Position numbers and translations under genes: made by a program
The notes under the pieces: model-generated
What the model saw: only the letters and a program-made list of their open reading frames with translations
Databases searched by the model: none
What the model was told of the DNA's origin: nothing
Assembly (NCBI GenBank): GCA_029204225.1
Contig: CM055096.1
Span: 31,868,305-31,932,304, forward strand
Reading direction: 5' to 3'
Length of the DNA stretch: 64,000 nucleotides
Origin: Diphasiastrum complanatum
Lineage: Eukaryota > Streptophyta > Lycopodiopsida > Lycopodiales > Lycopodiaceae
Shown here: piece after piece, positions 38,512 to 50,192 of the stretch
Layout of the letters: each line of letters opens with the position of its first letter
How positions within the stretch are numbered: position 1 is the stretch's first letter

Positions 38512-39342
38512 GTCAAGTATGGCACAATCAACAAGTGCAAGGCTAGGCTTTGTGCTAAAGGCTTTGATCAAGTATATGGACTTGATTATGAGGAGACCTT
38601 TGCCCCAGTTGCAAAGATGGTGTCAATTAGAATCATAATTTCTCTTGCTTGTTTTTTCAATTGGCAAATTCTCAACTAGATGTTTCTAATGCATTTCTAA
38701 GTGGCTGTCTAGAAGTAGAGATCTATATGGATCAACCTATTGGGTTTATCCATGATGAAGGAAAAGTTTGCTTGCTCTTCAAAAGTTTATATGGATTAAA
38801 GCAAGCTCCAAGGTCATGGTATTCTCGACTTAACACCTTTCTTGAGTCACTAGGATTTAATCTTAGTAACTATGATCCTTCCTTATATGTCAAATTTTTT
38901 GATAAAGATATTGTCATCCTTCTTATTTATGTTGATGCTATCATTCTGACAGGAAGTTGTATCAAGTTAGTTGAGGAAACCAAGATTGCACTTGGAAAAG
39001 AGTTCAAGATGCAAGATCTTGAAAAAATTCACTATATTCTAGGATGAGAGATTGACTTTCTTAAAGATAAAGCTTTTGTATGTCAATCTAAGTATGCTCT
39101 TTCAATATTGAAAAAGTTCAATATGTTGAATTGTAAGAGTATAGAAACACCTATGGAGCAAAATGTAAAGGACTCTAAAAAAGGTGATGAAAGATCCTTC
39201 AAGGACATCACACTTTTTAGAAGTCTTATAGGCTCCTTAATTTGGCTCACAATAACTAGACCTGACATAAGCTTTAGTGCTCATAAGTTGATCCAGGCTA
39301 TGCAAAATCCTTCAGTTTATCATCGAAAAAAAGGCCAAGAGA
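38512..39342 (+). pseudogene. Copia reverse transcriptase, catalytic Asp lost
   Basis: After a TGA following GCKWVF the frame gives KARLCAKGFDQVYGLDYEET and FAPVAKMVSIRI. A frameshift near 38655 leads to QLDVSNAFLSG, YGLKQAPRSWYSRL and LLIYVDAIILTGS. The YVDD box is YVDA (about 38927-38938), which should abolish polymerase activity. Another stop (TGA at 39046) follows HYILG. Confidence 0.88.
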
Positions 39343-39894
39343 GTGCTTAGATATATATCTTCAACTTCTGATTTTGGTTTATTGTATAAAAGTGAAGATC
39401 TTTCTATTATTGGTTATTCTGACTCAGATTTTGCAAGAGATAGAGCAAATCAAAAATCTACAAGTGCTTATGTCATATATCTTGGAGGAAACTTGATATC
39501 TTGGCTTTCCAAAAAGCAAGATACTGTATCACTCTCATCATGTGAAGCTGAGTACAAGGCGCTCACTACAACAACAAAGGAAGTGCTTTGGATCAAGAGG
39601 TTACTAGTGGAGCTAAAGATAATTATGGAAGTAGATATACCTATGATCATGTGTGACAACATTTCAGCTCAAGCCCTTGCCAACAACCCAATATTCCATG
39701 CAAGGAGCAAGCATATCAAAGTTGCACATCACTTCATGAGAGAGAAGCTCATTGGAAGTGAAATCAAATTGGAGCACATCGACACATCATCTGGCATTGC
39801 AGATATGCTCACCAAACCTTTGAGCAAAAGTTCCTTCAACAAGCATAGAGCCAACCTTGGAGTCATACCAAGATCCATGTTTAAATCGATATAG
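39343..39894 (+). pseudogene. Copia RNase H, frame open
   Basis: The open frame of 183 codons contains GYSDSDFARDR, LSSCEAEYKAL, MCDNISAQALANNP and FHARSKHIKVAHHF, with the acidic residues of the family present. It ends MLTKPLSKSSFNKHRANLGV just before the polypurine tract. This domain is the best preserved of the copy, but it depends on a broken upstream pol frame. Confidence 0.85.
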
Positions 39895-39911
39895 ATCATT
39901 TTTAGGAGGAG

Positions 39912-40695
39912 TGTTAAAATTGAAAAACAATCCATATTGATTTGTTGTACCATGCAAGTATGTAGCTCATTAATGCAAAATGCCAAGTTTGGCATACATA
40001 GAACTCGAGCTACATGGTTATGTATTATCTAGTTCGATAAATGCAACTTGCATATAGTTTGTAGACATAGAATTAGCATGATTATGCTTGTAGAAACTCG
40101 TGGCTACTCACATGCATTAATTGTAAGTGATCCATACTGACATGCAAGGCATGCACAAAGTTTAATGGACACATGCATGATGATTTGGACATTTCTAGTT
40201 AGAACTAGTACACTTGTAAAAAGTTGGTAGACTTTCATGCATGACAAGTGACAAATGTCACATAGACTCTAGATGTCACTTTAGATGTCATTTTGGAATG
40301 GATAGATGTGGTTCCACCTCGAGCTTCCTCAATCTCCATAAATATGTGTAGCTCTCCACACAATCAATGATGAAAAACCAAAAATTTGTAGCTATCTCAT
40401 GCCATTTTGGATCTAAACAAATATTGCTTGTTATCTCTCTAGCTCTCTCTCTCTCTCTCTAACTCATGTTGAGGCTAATGCTCATAAACTGAAATCTTGT
40501 ATTTTTATTCATTCTTTGATTCATTGCTATTATATTCTATTGATTAGCATGCTAGATTGTGAATTAGCCATTTCTTCTGAACTAGATTTTGTTGATCAAT
40601 CTAGAATCAGGTTATAGTGCCAATCACAAAGCTTAATTAAGATCAGTCACTCTTGTGGACATTCCCCACACGTGTGAATTTTGGAAATTTTGTCA
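39912..40695 (+). repeat. 3' LTR, 784 bp
   Basis: It aligns with the 5' LTR over its whole length apart from a 17-base deletion after CCATATTGATTT. It is preceded by TTAGGAGGAG and followed by the GAGGG target duplicate. Confidence 0.95.
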
Positions 40696-40700
40696 GAGGG

Positions 40701-42640
40701 CATGCTCATCTTCTTGGAGCGTGGTGTGTAGGATTGCCAGCTCAGTATCCTTTGTGTTGAGCACCACATCGTGAAGCTTGTACTGATCTTGGTAGGTCTA
40801 TAGTACCCAGGCAGAGCGGTTTTTGTAGGATTCGGCGCACTTCTTTTGCAGCTTTTGGGCGGCCGTTGTGTCTTCCTCTGTTGTTGCTACTGTTGGATCT
40901 AGTGCATATTGGATAGCCTGCACTTGCTGGTCTACTTGTTGGACTTTCAGCTCCAGGGACACCTGTTGAGTTTTGAAGTTGGCCTGGACTCTCTGCATCT
41001 CTGTCGTGTCCTTGGAAACATTGCGCTCGAGCTGGCAAACATAGTCTTTGATCGATCTCTCATTGGCTTTGAGAGATTCGCGCTCTTGCTCCATGGTCAT
41101 TTGTTTCAGCATGGTAAGTTTTCTGTGCAATCCTTTCTTGATTGAGCTCAAAAGTTTGGACACGAGGTATTGGTATTGCTGAGCTGCTTCCTCCTTATCT
41201 CTTTTTCACTCTCTCTTTTCAACTACGCGACCTGATCAGTCAAGGTCTGCAACGTTTGCCCCGCCACCAATTGGTCGTGAAACCGCTCAGTAGCTCATTC
41301 AGAGAGCATCTGGTGGAGTTGTTGTTAGAGGCCTGTTAAGGCAATCCAGCAACCCAGAGTCGGAATGACAATGGTGGAGATGGGGGTGACAATGGGGGTG
41401 ACGATGGAGGTGGTGAGAGTGGCAATGGTGGAAACAATTGTGGGGCGAATGAGAGCAGAGGTTAATGGAATAGAGACTATGAGGGGCGATGTGGCGATGG
41501 CGAGAGTGGTGACAATGGAGGAGAAAATAGAAGTGGCGACAGTGGAGGATATGGGAGAAGTGGCGGCTGGGCGAACGGGGCTGTGGGGTGGAGATACGAT
41601 TTGAAGTATTGGGGAGGAATGTGTGGAAATGGTACACATAGGAGATGAAATAAACGAGGATGACTGCTGGCCTTCCAATAGTGTCATAAGTACGTCCTGG
41701 GGAGTGGAGCTGGCTGATGGGGAGGATGGTGTAGGCATTTGGACACCTATGTTTTTCAGATGACTGTAGGCTATAATAGTTATCAGACCACCATAGGTAA
41801 TCTGGTTGGAGAGCTTGAAAGCAGTTTGCAACTCCTTAGTGAGAAGCAAGGTCCCATCATAAATAGTGTTCGGTCCCTCCATCATGGTCAGCATGACCAC
41901 AACTTGCTTGGACACTCGTAGAGGGCAGTGGGAGCTCACAATGATGGTGGCGGTCATGAATTCCATCGCTTCACGGAGATTCGGATTCACGATATGCGTG
42001 ATCATGAACCATCATTGGTTTTGGTCTTGATGTCAACTTGATCCAAGAGAAAAAAGACGGACACATCAAATTTGGTGAGGCCTCGGGAGTATGGTAGGTT
42101 TGAGGTGTGTGAAAGGCTCAAAGCCAATGAGATCAGCTGGGGATCAAGGGGGACCACCAGGTCCTACTCTTTATAGGTAACTGTGAATTGGTTGGTATCG
42201 AAAGTGAAAAAGACATGTTGCACCAGGGACTAGTGGTCCTGGACAAGTGGCACCTCCATGTTGGCTAAACTCGCATTCGTTAGAATCGCAAGGCAGCCAG
42301 CCATCTTTGCGAAGAGCAGCAATTTCCTACTCAGTGAGCAATGAAAGGATGGTGTACTACGAGGGCGCACGGGTTGCACAGCCAGGCATTTGGCAGGTAG
42401 ATCGGACAGAAGTCCCTCCCTTCTCTCGGTTGGGCAAAGTGGATGAGGTCAGGGAATCGGATGACGTGGATCCGGTATGCTGGGACACGGATGGTGATAT
42501 AGTTGCACGTGAGGAAGTAAAGGGGATGGGGGATCGATTGGGATTGTTCGGTTCGGTGGCGCTTCGGGTGATGTGGATTTTTTTTCCAGAAGGGGCAACA
42601 GCATCTGAAAGGCGACATTTCGATGCCATGGTGTGGATCA
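40701..42640 (-). pseudogene. Gag-like coiled-coil element (minus strand)
   Basis: The head begins MASKCRLSDAVAPSGKKIHI (42629). It is followed in other frames by FDTNQFTVTY, SRGLTKFDVSVFF and DQVDIKTKTNDGS, then the ORF 42005-41325 opening MITHIVNPNLREAMEF with a long Ser/Thr/Pro/Ile-rich tail. Then comes the 121-codon coiled-coil ORF 41163-40798 (KANERSIKDYVCQLERNV). A later frame, YKLHDVVLNTKDTELAIL, matches KLHVTMLTTKDTELATL at 48.3 kb. No enzyme motif is seen. It is probably the first ORF of an LTR element; the family is unknown to me. The copia at 34.4-40.7 kb cut its 3' part. Confidence 0.55.
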
Positions 42641-42709
42641 GGCGATGAATCGGTAGTATGAAGGTCGATGAAAAAAGTTAGGACTGTATGGAAATGATGG
42701 CTCTGATGG

Positions 42710-43680
42710 CGACAGGCTGGCGAGTTAGAGGATGGCTGGTGAGTCAGAGGGTTTGGCGAGTCAAGCATGAGTCAGGACCATGGCGAATCGGTGGTGAGTC
42801 AGAAAAAAATGATGGAAATGGTCTGACGGTGAGTTAGTGGATGGCATATGTCTGATGGCGAGTCAGAAGATGGAAGAAAAATCACGAAAAATGAGGTCAC
42901 TAGTTAGGCGATCCAACGAGTCAAACATAGCGTGAGTCAGCGGCAAGTTAGGCACAAATAAAAAAAAGTGACTAAATGGCCTAACTTGCACATATTTATA
43001 GGGGGTTCTCTGACTCGCCTACTGCTATTTTAGGAAGTTGATTCTATCTGTGTCAAATTATCATTTTTTACACTATGCATAGCCTGTTTCTCAATTGAAT
43101 TAGAACCTCTCATTGTTTACTATCTCCTACTTAATCTTAGATGCATACAATAGAACAAGAAATAGGACTATTTTTTGTATTTTCACTTTTTAGTTGTTTT
43201 TTATCGTTTCCGTTTTCTTTTTCCTCAAACAATTTTTTTGTAGATCTTTTATGTGTTTGGATGATCAGATGATGGATCTGATTGAGGATCAAACCAATGC
43301 GATGATGAACTCAGTTCAAAATCAGATCGAGACTTTAATTAAAGTTCTGAAGGATGGAAGATGGCGTAAATGCAAATCCAAAAGGCAATCTAGGAAAATA
43401 CATATGGGTTTTGATTTGTCAAATGTTCTGAAAACGTTTTTGTTTAGACAGTTGACTAGTCAAGCCATACTAGCGAGTCAAGACTGGTGAGTCAGATGCA
43501 AGTCAAGACTAGAGAGTCAGACACAAGTCAAGATTGGCGAGTCAGGCATACATCAGAATTTTTGACTCATCGAGCTACCTACTAGTTACAGAGGACAATC
43601 AGAGCTATCTAGCAAAGTGGCAAGTCAAATGGAGTAGTTGCGAGTCACCAAATGGGCGAGTTAGATAGGCATGAATCAGA
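42710..43680. repeat. GAGTCA-rich block
   Basis: The core GAGTCA or GAGTTA, usually as GCGAGTCAG or GGTGAGTCAG, occurs about nine times in 42.71-42.95 kb and about eight times, with variants, in 43.47-43.68 kb. One inverted copy (TGACTCGCC) lies near 43.01 kb. Spacing is irregular, so it is not a simple satellite. Placed upstream of the minus-strand gag-like ORF, it could be leader or LTR of that element. Confidence 0.6.
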
Positions 43681-44038
43681 CAATTTTCTATTCATTGGTC
43701 TAGTACATGATAGATCAGGTACTGTACTACCGTTTGTACTAACCGCTTTGTCTGTGTTGTCAAATTCTTTTGATTCCTCAATCTCATAACAATCCAAATA
43801 ATATGACTCAATGTCTTCTTCTAAAAAAATATTCAATGCATAGGACGATTGTTTGGATGTGAAACTGGTATCTAACTGCGTTGTTCCTTCTTTGTATCAT
43901 TCTTGCTGCCATGTAATAATATGCTCATGTAGCTTCTCGTTTTCATCATGCTCACCAGTTCGGAAGCGCAACTCTTTCTTTTTCCAATGGACATTGGCGT
44001 TTTCTTGATAAAGCCAAGGTCTTCCAATAAGAACAGAG
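43640..44038 (-). pseudogene. Gypsy protease fragment
   Basis: The minus strand reads HSVLIGRPWLYQENANVHW and RFRTGEHDENEKLHEH, equivalent to YRVLLGRPWL in the gypsy at 5.4 kb. It begins exactly where LTR copy C ends, so that element interrupts it. The adjoining ORF 43836-43645 is acidic linker (LEEDIESYYLDCYEIEES). Confidence 0.6.
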
Positions 44039-44697
44039 TGTGAAGGATTTCAGATAATTCAAGATCCAATCCATGTCCCAAATCTTTGGTTAAAATAAGG
44101 AGCAAACCAACAATCCTGCCAATGTAGAAAAATCAGCATCTACATACAAAATGAGATGCAAACTCTAAGAGATATTGATCAAACATGAACCAAAACATAA
44201 AATATGTTTCCATACAATTACAATACCCTACTGTATTTCACACGTGTGGAACCGAAAATAGCAAAGTATGAGCATTCTACACACAAGATTGCAAGATAAC
44301 ACCAAGATAGTGCACCAATGAGTAGTAGAACCCAAAGAGAACCATGTATAATGATGAAATGAGAGAGAGAAGAGAGAAGATTTGTCTCTCCATGGCTTAC
44401 ATCCTTTTATAGAGTTTCCAAACCCTATTTGGCCATTTGGCTTTCCCTCCAAAATGCAAACCCTACTATTTTTGGGTCTAGATTCAATGTACCCAAAGTT
44501 CAAATTTGAATCTCTCTCAAACTCGACTACCAACTTTCCCACACTTTCAAAAAGTGTTTATCAAATGTATTTTAAACTAATATAACTTTGAAAAGTTTAT
44601 CTCTAAGTCTAAAATGAGTTTTGGCCTCTTATTGACAATTTACCAGAATATGACTAAACTAGACTAAACTAGTTGAAACTAGTTGAAATCTCTCACA
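44039..44697 (-). mobile_element. Copia LTR copy C, full length (659 bp)
   Basis: It has TG...CA ends: TGTGAAGGATTTCAG and AAATCTCTCACA. On the right it is followed by CTCCCTCTTCAAC. On the minus strand this gives PKLVEEGV and a stop inside the LTR, as in copy A. It carries TATTTCACACGTGTGG (about 44235-44250). The interior that follows to about 45.1 kb has no clear pol domain. Confidence 0.75.
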
Positions 44698-45235
44698 CTC
44701 CCTCTTCAACTAGTTTTGGCATAGTTTTGACAATAGAACTTTGATCCAACTTTAGAATGACCTCCATCCTAAGTATAGATCTCCTTTATAAAGTTCTAAA
44801 GTATTTTTCATAATTGATATAGAGAATCGTGTCCAAATTGGATGCTTCACTATTTCTTACATCAATTTACACATCAAGATGTAACTAGAACATGAAGAAC
44901 CAAATAGAATGTGAATGAAATGATTCCTCCATGTTTCAAACTTTGAACTCTCTGGAAAATTATAGCAACCAAACAATAAATGTGAAGGATGACCATTTGC
45001 TTGCTTGTCTCCTCCAACTTTTTCCTTTCTTGATATGTCTCCACCATAAAGCTCCATGAATGAGATCCTATTGGATTTTGTTTGATATGCCCAGATTTTG
45101 TCTGATCTTGCTAAATCTTGAGGGATTTGACGATCTGACTAGATCCACTTAGATCTGACTTATTTTGATTGGATTTGGCTGTGATGACTTCCGATAGGGC
45201 CTGATCTAATTCTTGTATGTGTATACGGTCAAAAC

Positions 45236-45580
45236 TTGTGGAGTCGGCTATCGTTGATGGGTGTATCGCATGGTGTTCCATCAAGTTGTTCAAGATTCAC
45301 GGCTCCATGGCTTAGGATTTCCTTGACGAGGTACTGGCCTTCACCTGTGAACTTCAACTTCTTCTTGATCACCTTAGTTTTGTACATGAGGACTAGGTCT
45401 CTAGATCGAAGATTCTTCTTGTGTAACCGGTGATCATGACATGCTTTGGGTCATGATTTCTCGGCTCCTAGTGCATGTACTGCCAAGATTCGTGTCTCGC
45501 AAAGTTTGTGTAAGGCAATATTGAGAGTAAAGAGCGCAAGAGTGTATCAGAAGGTTGGAAGAAAGTTTCAAAAAGTTCTG
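45236..45580 (-). pseudogene. Gypsy integrase C-terminal domain
   Basis: After a frame change the minus strand reads CETRILAVHALGAEKS, then LHKKNLRSRDLVLMYKTKV, LKFTGEGQYLVKEILSHGAV and a stop after SRLHKF. This is the GPY/F-type chromodomain-proximal end of a plant gypsy integrase. It is a second copy of the end seen at 46.36 kb, so two gypsy termini lie within 1.2 kb. Confidence 0.7.
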
Positions 45581-45779
45581 GTCGTTGGAAAATTTGGCAA
45601 GAGCTTTGCTGACACAAGTGAGAAATGAATTCGAATTCAACCCTTTTATAGGTGATTTTGGAGGGTCCATTAGACAAAGTACTAGTTTGGTTGCTCAGTT
45701 TTGGACAAAAATTTGCAGGCAAGCTCAGTACTTTGAAAATAGTTTCCAAAAATCTCAGCAAAAGTTTTTGAATATCTAA

Positions 45780-46160
45780 AGTGGTCCGACGAAGGTTCTG
45801 AAGATCTAACGAAGGTTCAACATTTGCCTAAGAACATCCTTCGCCTAGGTACTGTAGATAATAAAAATTTTCAAGGTCTTAACCTATGTCCAACCTAATT
45901 TTGTTATTCTGAATCCATCTGTCAGGTCAACGAAGGCTAATAAAGATTGTAAGATGCTTGGCGAAGGTTCTCAAAATGGCAAACTGTTGAACATTCGCCA
46001 AAACAGGCAGTAACTCTACTAGAGAACCTTCGCCCACTCAGTAGAGGTCCATCTGAAGTGGATGTGTGATCTAGCAACTCGACAAAGGTTTCTAATATTG
46101 TATGTACAAGAAATGACTCAAAAAGTGATTTTCTAAGTCATTGTTCATAAAAAATTGATT
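45780..46160. repeat. Short repeat-rich gap with GCGAAGGTTC-type units
   Basis: Variants of CGAAGGTT and the inverse AACCTTCGCC recur several times (about 45788, 45808, 45964, 46025, 46083). No ORF is present. Confidence 0.45.
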
Positions 46161-46359
46161 CTTGAAAATACTTTCCTTCAACTTTTTTTTGATCTGATGG
46201 CTTTTTTGACTTTTGCTCATGATTTTTTTTTTTTTCTTTTTTTTTACTATCTTTTTTCAAAAAAAGAAAATCAACCAAGTAGTGAAAAACAAAGATATTG
46301 TAAAACAACAAAAGTGAAATTGATAAGGTGTTGGATCATGCTGGTTGTGAACTAGCTGA

Positions 46360-48200
46360 ACTGGTCGCCAAAACTTGCGTAGTCGGCTGCCACATTCACC
46401 GGAATATCAAATCATTTTCCATCCAAGTGTTCTAAAATAACTACTCCATAGTTCAATATCTCTTTTTCCTTGTACGGTCCTTCACCTGTTCAATTTGCCT
46501 TTGATCAGTTTCGTCTTATACATCAGTGCTAGCGTGCCATGCCTTGCGGCGAGCTTTCTCTGCTGCTAATACATGAACTACCATCAATCTGGTTTCATAA
46601 AATTTTTGTAAAGCCTCATGACGCAGTTGTAAGGATTTCGCATCATCCAACCATTCTTTTGCCGCTATATGTGTAAGGATGGTATCAAAAATTCAATCGG
46701 CATAACTGCATCTTGACCATAGACAAGCTAGAATGGTGTTTGATTTTGTACTACCTTTGTAAGTTGTTTTGAATGCCCATAATGTTGCATGCAATTTATT
46801 TTTTCAAGCAGAATGGCTTGCTTCATCTATTTTTGTCATAATGTTGTAGAGAATCTTACCCCTAGGATAATACAGAGTACTAAACCGATGAATAACAAAA
46901 AAGTCTTCCAACAAACACTTTATTGTTTCATTTACAAAGGGTGTTCCACTATCACTCACGATCTCGATAGGACATCCAAACCTAACAATAATGTGCTCAT
47001 ACAGAAACTTAGTCGTAGATTTTGCATCTGCAACTCAAATTGCTTTTGCTTCAACCCACTTTGTCATGTAATAAGTTGCAATGATTATATATCTGGCTTG
47101 AGACCCTCTTGCTGCAGGATGAATAGGACCAACATAGTCAAGGCCCCATTTCTCGAACAGTGCTTGCATAAAACCGGATGCAAAGGTTCATAATTTTGCT
47201 TTGTAGGACGACGTGCTCGTTGACAAACATCACATGACTAAATATAATTTTTTGTATCTTTATGAAGTGTAGGCCACCAACGTCCTGATTACAAAAGTTT
47301 GCAAATAGTGATATCTGTTTAAAAATGTCCCCCGCCCATTTCATCATGGGAAAACATGATTAGTTCAGGTACTTCATGTGGCAAAACACATCTTCACAAA
47401 ATATCATCCATCCCTCGGCGATATAATTGGCCCGCAATCAATTTATAAGGCTGTGCCTGAAGAATCAATTGTCTCTTTTGTACTTTTGTCAAGGAGTCAT
47501 TGGGTTGGCCAAGCATCAGATATTCAACCATATTTGTTGCCCGCTCAGGTAGTGCTTCAACATAGAACAACGTAGCATTTGGTAGTTCATCATCCACTTC
47601 AGTATTAACTGGATCGTAGATACATGGTCAGCCAGATAATGTTGTTTACCTTTTCGAACCACAACTTGAAAATCAAATTCGGTCAATAAAAGTAGCCATC
47701 CTGCAATGTGCCCCATGTTACATATCTTGTTTACTATATAAAGTAACGGCTGATGATCAGTGTAAAATGCAAAATGCGCTGTCGTTAGACAATGTCGAAA
47801 CTTCTTAACAGAAAAAACCATCGCTAACACTTCTCATTCTATTGTCGAGTAATTATTCTCAGGAGCTTAAGCTATTGGCTTGCAACCTGATAGGATAATC
47901 TTTCTTCTATTCACCTGGCTGCGTCAAAACTGATCCAATTGTATATTTTGATGCATCAGTATGAACATGAAACTCAATTGTCCAAATTGAAACTCATAGT
48001 ATTGGTGCTGAAGCTAAAGCTTTCTTCAATTTGTCAAATGCTTTCAACACCTCAACTGTCCAGATTGGTACAATAGTCTACTTGTATACAGGTCTTGCTA
48101 AATCCACAAAGAATAAAATGAATATTTTATAGTAATTTGCATGACCCATAAAAACTTAGACTCTGTGAATTGTTCCTGGCGGTGGTAACTCGACTATGAC
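46360..48200 (-). pseudogene. Gypsy RNase H-integrase relic
   Basis: From high to low coordinates on the minus strand: VHTDASKYTIGSVLTQPGE (about 47960), RNase H ORF 47830-47516 (FYTDHQPLLYIVNKICNMG), connection ORF 47597-47394 (DDELPNATLFYVEAL), zinc finger with CDVCQRARRPT (about 47230), then broken integrase core and C-terminus (KEWLDDA, YETRLMVVHVLAAEK). It is the same family as the plus-strand gypsy at 4.7-8.4 kb. Stops and frameshifts occur throughout. Confidence 0.8.
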
Positions 48201-48212
48201 TTTGAAAAGCCA

Positions 48213-49700
48213 ATGAGAGATCACTCAAGAATTATATCTACACCTTGGAGGGCAATGTCTCAAGGGAGGTATTACAAAGATCACTTCGTCCGAGCGCTAC
48301 AGATATATAGGAATCAACAGAAACTTCATGTAACCATGCTCACCACAAAGGATACAGAGCTGGCAACTCTACGCGCCACGCATCATAAATTTTCCACATG
48401 ATCAACGCTTCCAATTGGAGCTAAATCACATGCATCCACCCCCCCCTCTTTGTTCGTCCCTTCACCTTCACAACACGCACAGGTACGGTTACGCGCTGGA
48501 ATACCAACCAGCAGCATCAGAGAAACTGACAAATGCTCTCGCTGAACATATCAAGCACTACCATACCACCGTCGTTGCCCTTCCAAAAGCCCTCCACCTC
48601 GCTTATAACGAGCTCCAAAAACTCTATTATGACTGTCATCAATACCATCCCGCCACCCTCATTATCTGCTACAATGTGGCCTTGGCACATTATAATGCCA
48701 TTGTCCAAGATCCCTCCATCCGCCATCCTTGCTCCATCTCTGACTTCCCCTTCATTGAATCCACCTCCACCATTGACTACCAACAACTCCAACTAACCTT
48801 CCCTCATTTCGACCTCCAAACTAGCGGAGATCGCACCTTCGACCAGGACCTTTAGTACGCCGCACAGGCCGAAGCCACCACCTCCCTTCAAATTGATCCA
48901 AACATGTCTGATCTTGAGACTACCTCTCCTCCTCGCGGCTCCTCACCACCTCGCTCCATATCACCTCATGCCGCCGCCTCACCGCCCCCCCTCGTTTCTT
49001 CGCCCCCAAATATAATCTTCCATCCACTTCCACCGTTCCTCCCCGAACTGTCGACAACCTTCTTGATCTTGTGGTGGTACACAAGCACTGGTACCAAAAG
49101 GTGTTTTCAGTACCTTATTCGGAGCAGCGGGCCCTCTTCATCAAACAATAATTAGATATCAAGGCAAGAGGCAGCTACAAGTTACCCGAAAAGCTCGAGA
49201 AGCTCCTAAAGAATAAACCGGTCGATATCCTATCACTTCTGCATCCTCAACCAAAATGGAGGAAGGCAGTACTTTTGCAACCCCGAGTTAATAAAAGAGT
49301 ATCTCACAGCTCTAGCGGCAATAAGGACAGACTCCAACGTACTATCTCATGCCCCACATAAAATCTTGGACAACTTTGAAGACTCCCAATGTCGGGGCCT
49401 ACAATTGGCTATTAATAAAGTCTGAACAAGGTTGAATAAAAGCGGTCAACTTCAATAGGGCCCTCAACCGGTTCATGACAGATGCGGCTAATTCTCCATA
49501 TCCAATCGTTCCGGAAGTCTATTACAACGTGGAGACACTTCTCACAACCGCAAAAGTGGATACTAGGTGGGACATGTGCTTCAGTGAGTATTGTTTCAAC
49601 CCCAATAAAACCTTCAAGATGCCAGCAATTGAGGATCAAATCCCCCTATACTGAACCTACCATCGCCTATCTGCAACATCTTTCGTTAATATAGCGAGGT
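48213..49700 (+). pseudogene. Gag-like element, Pro-rich, plus strand
   Basis: The ORF 48213-48401 has KLHVTMLTTKDTELATL, matching the minus-strand protein at 40.8 kb. ORF 48415-48855 (146 codons) and the Pro/Ser-rich stretch 48904-49155 follow, then several broken frames to 49.7 kb. No enzyme motif is recognised. A plus-strand PPT and LTR at 50.2 kb suggest this is the 3' portion of a non-autonomous LTR element. Confidence 0.5.
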
Positions 49701-50192
49701 TGGAAAGATGGTATACAACGGATTTCTTGGGGAATAGGCACCCGGTGTTCGGCCCAATTCACTCTCAATCCATAACGCACAACACATTGTGGACCTGATT
49801 CGTCCACGTGGTCGCACAAACCCACCGCAAAATCCGAGATGCGAAGGGCCAGCAACTCGAGCAGGCTCCATGAAGCACATATCTATCCTCTGTATCTCAT
49901 CTTTAAAAAAAAGTCCACAAAAAGCATCCAAGGACTCACTTTTATTTTCTTGTTTCTCAATGTTAGTTCCATTTTATCTTTCTTTTATTTCAGTAATCCA
50001 TTGTACGCTTTCTCTGTTACCCCCCTCTCCGACTACATTTTGTTGCCAAAAAAAAACATTTCTCACTTTTTGCAGCTTCTCACCCCCATTTTGTCTATAC
50101 CCCCTTTTCACCCTCTTTTGCCATGGTCTCACATTGCCATGCACGCCAACGCCAATGACATATGCAGGTCCAAAGGGACTGTCACCAAATTC

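Larger units (their letters stand above)
34365..40695 (+). mobile_element. Complete Ty1/copia retrotransposon, inactivated
   Basis: The element is 6331 bp with TG...CA LTRs of 801 and 784 bp, a PBS directly after the 5' LTR, gag and pol in copia order and a polypurine tract (TTAGGAGGAG) before the 3' LTR. A 5-bp target-site duplication, GAGGG, lies at 34360-34364 and 40696-40700. The LTRs differ by one 17-base gap and, by eye, about two dozen substitutions (about 3%). Pol has frameshifts and catalytic changes, so the copy cannot move by itself. It is inserted in a minus-strand gag-like ORF. Confidence 0.97.

Noticed and set aside
42331-42768. 145-codon minus-strand ORF rich in His/Pro
   Set aside because: It overlaps the better-supported gag-like ORF 42629-42357 in another frame and has no motif.
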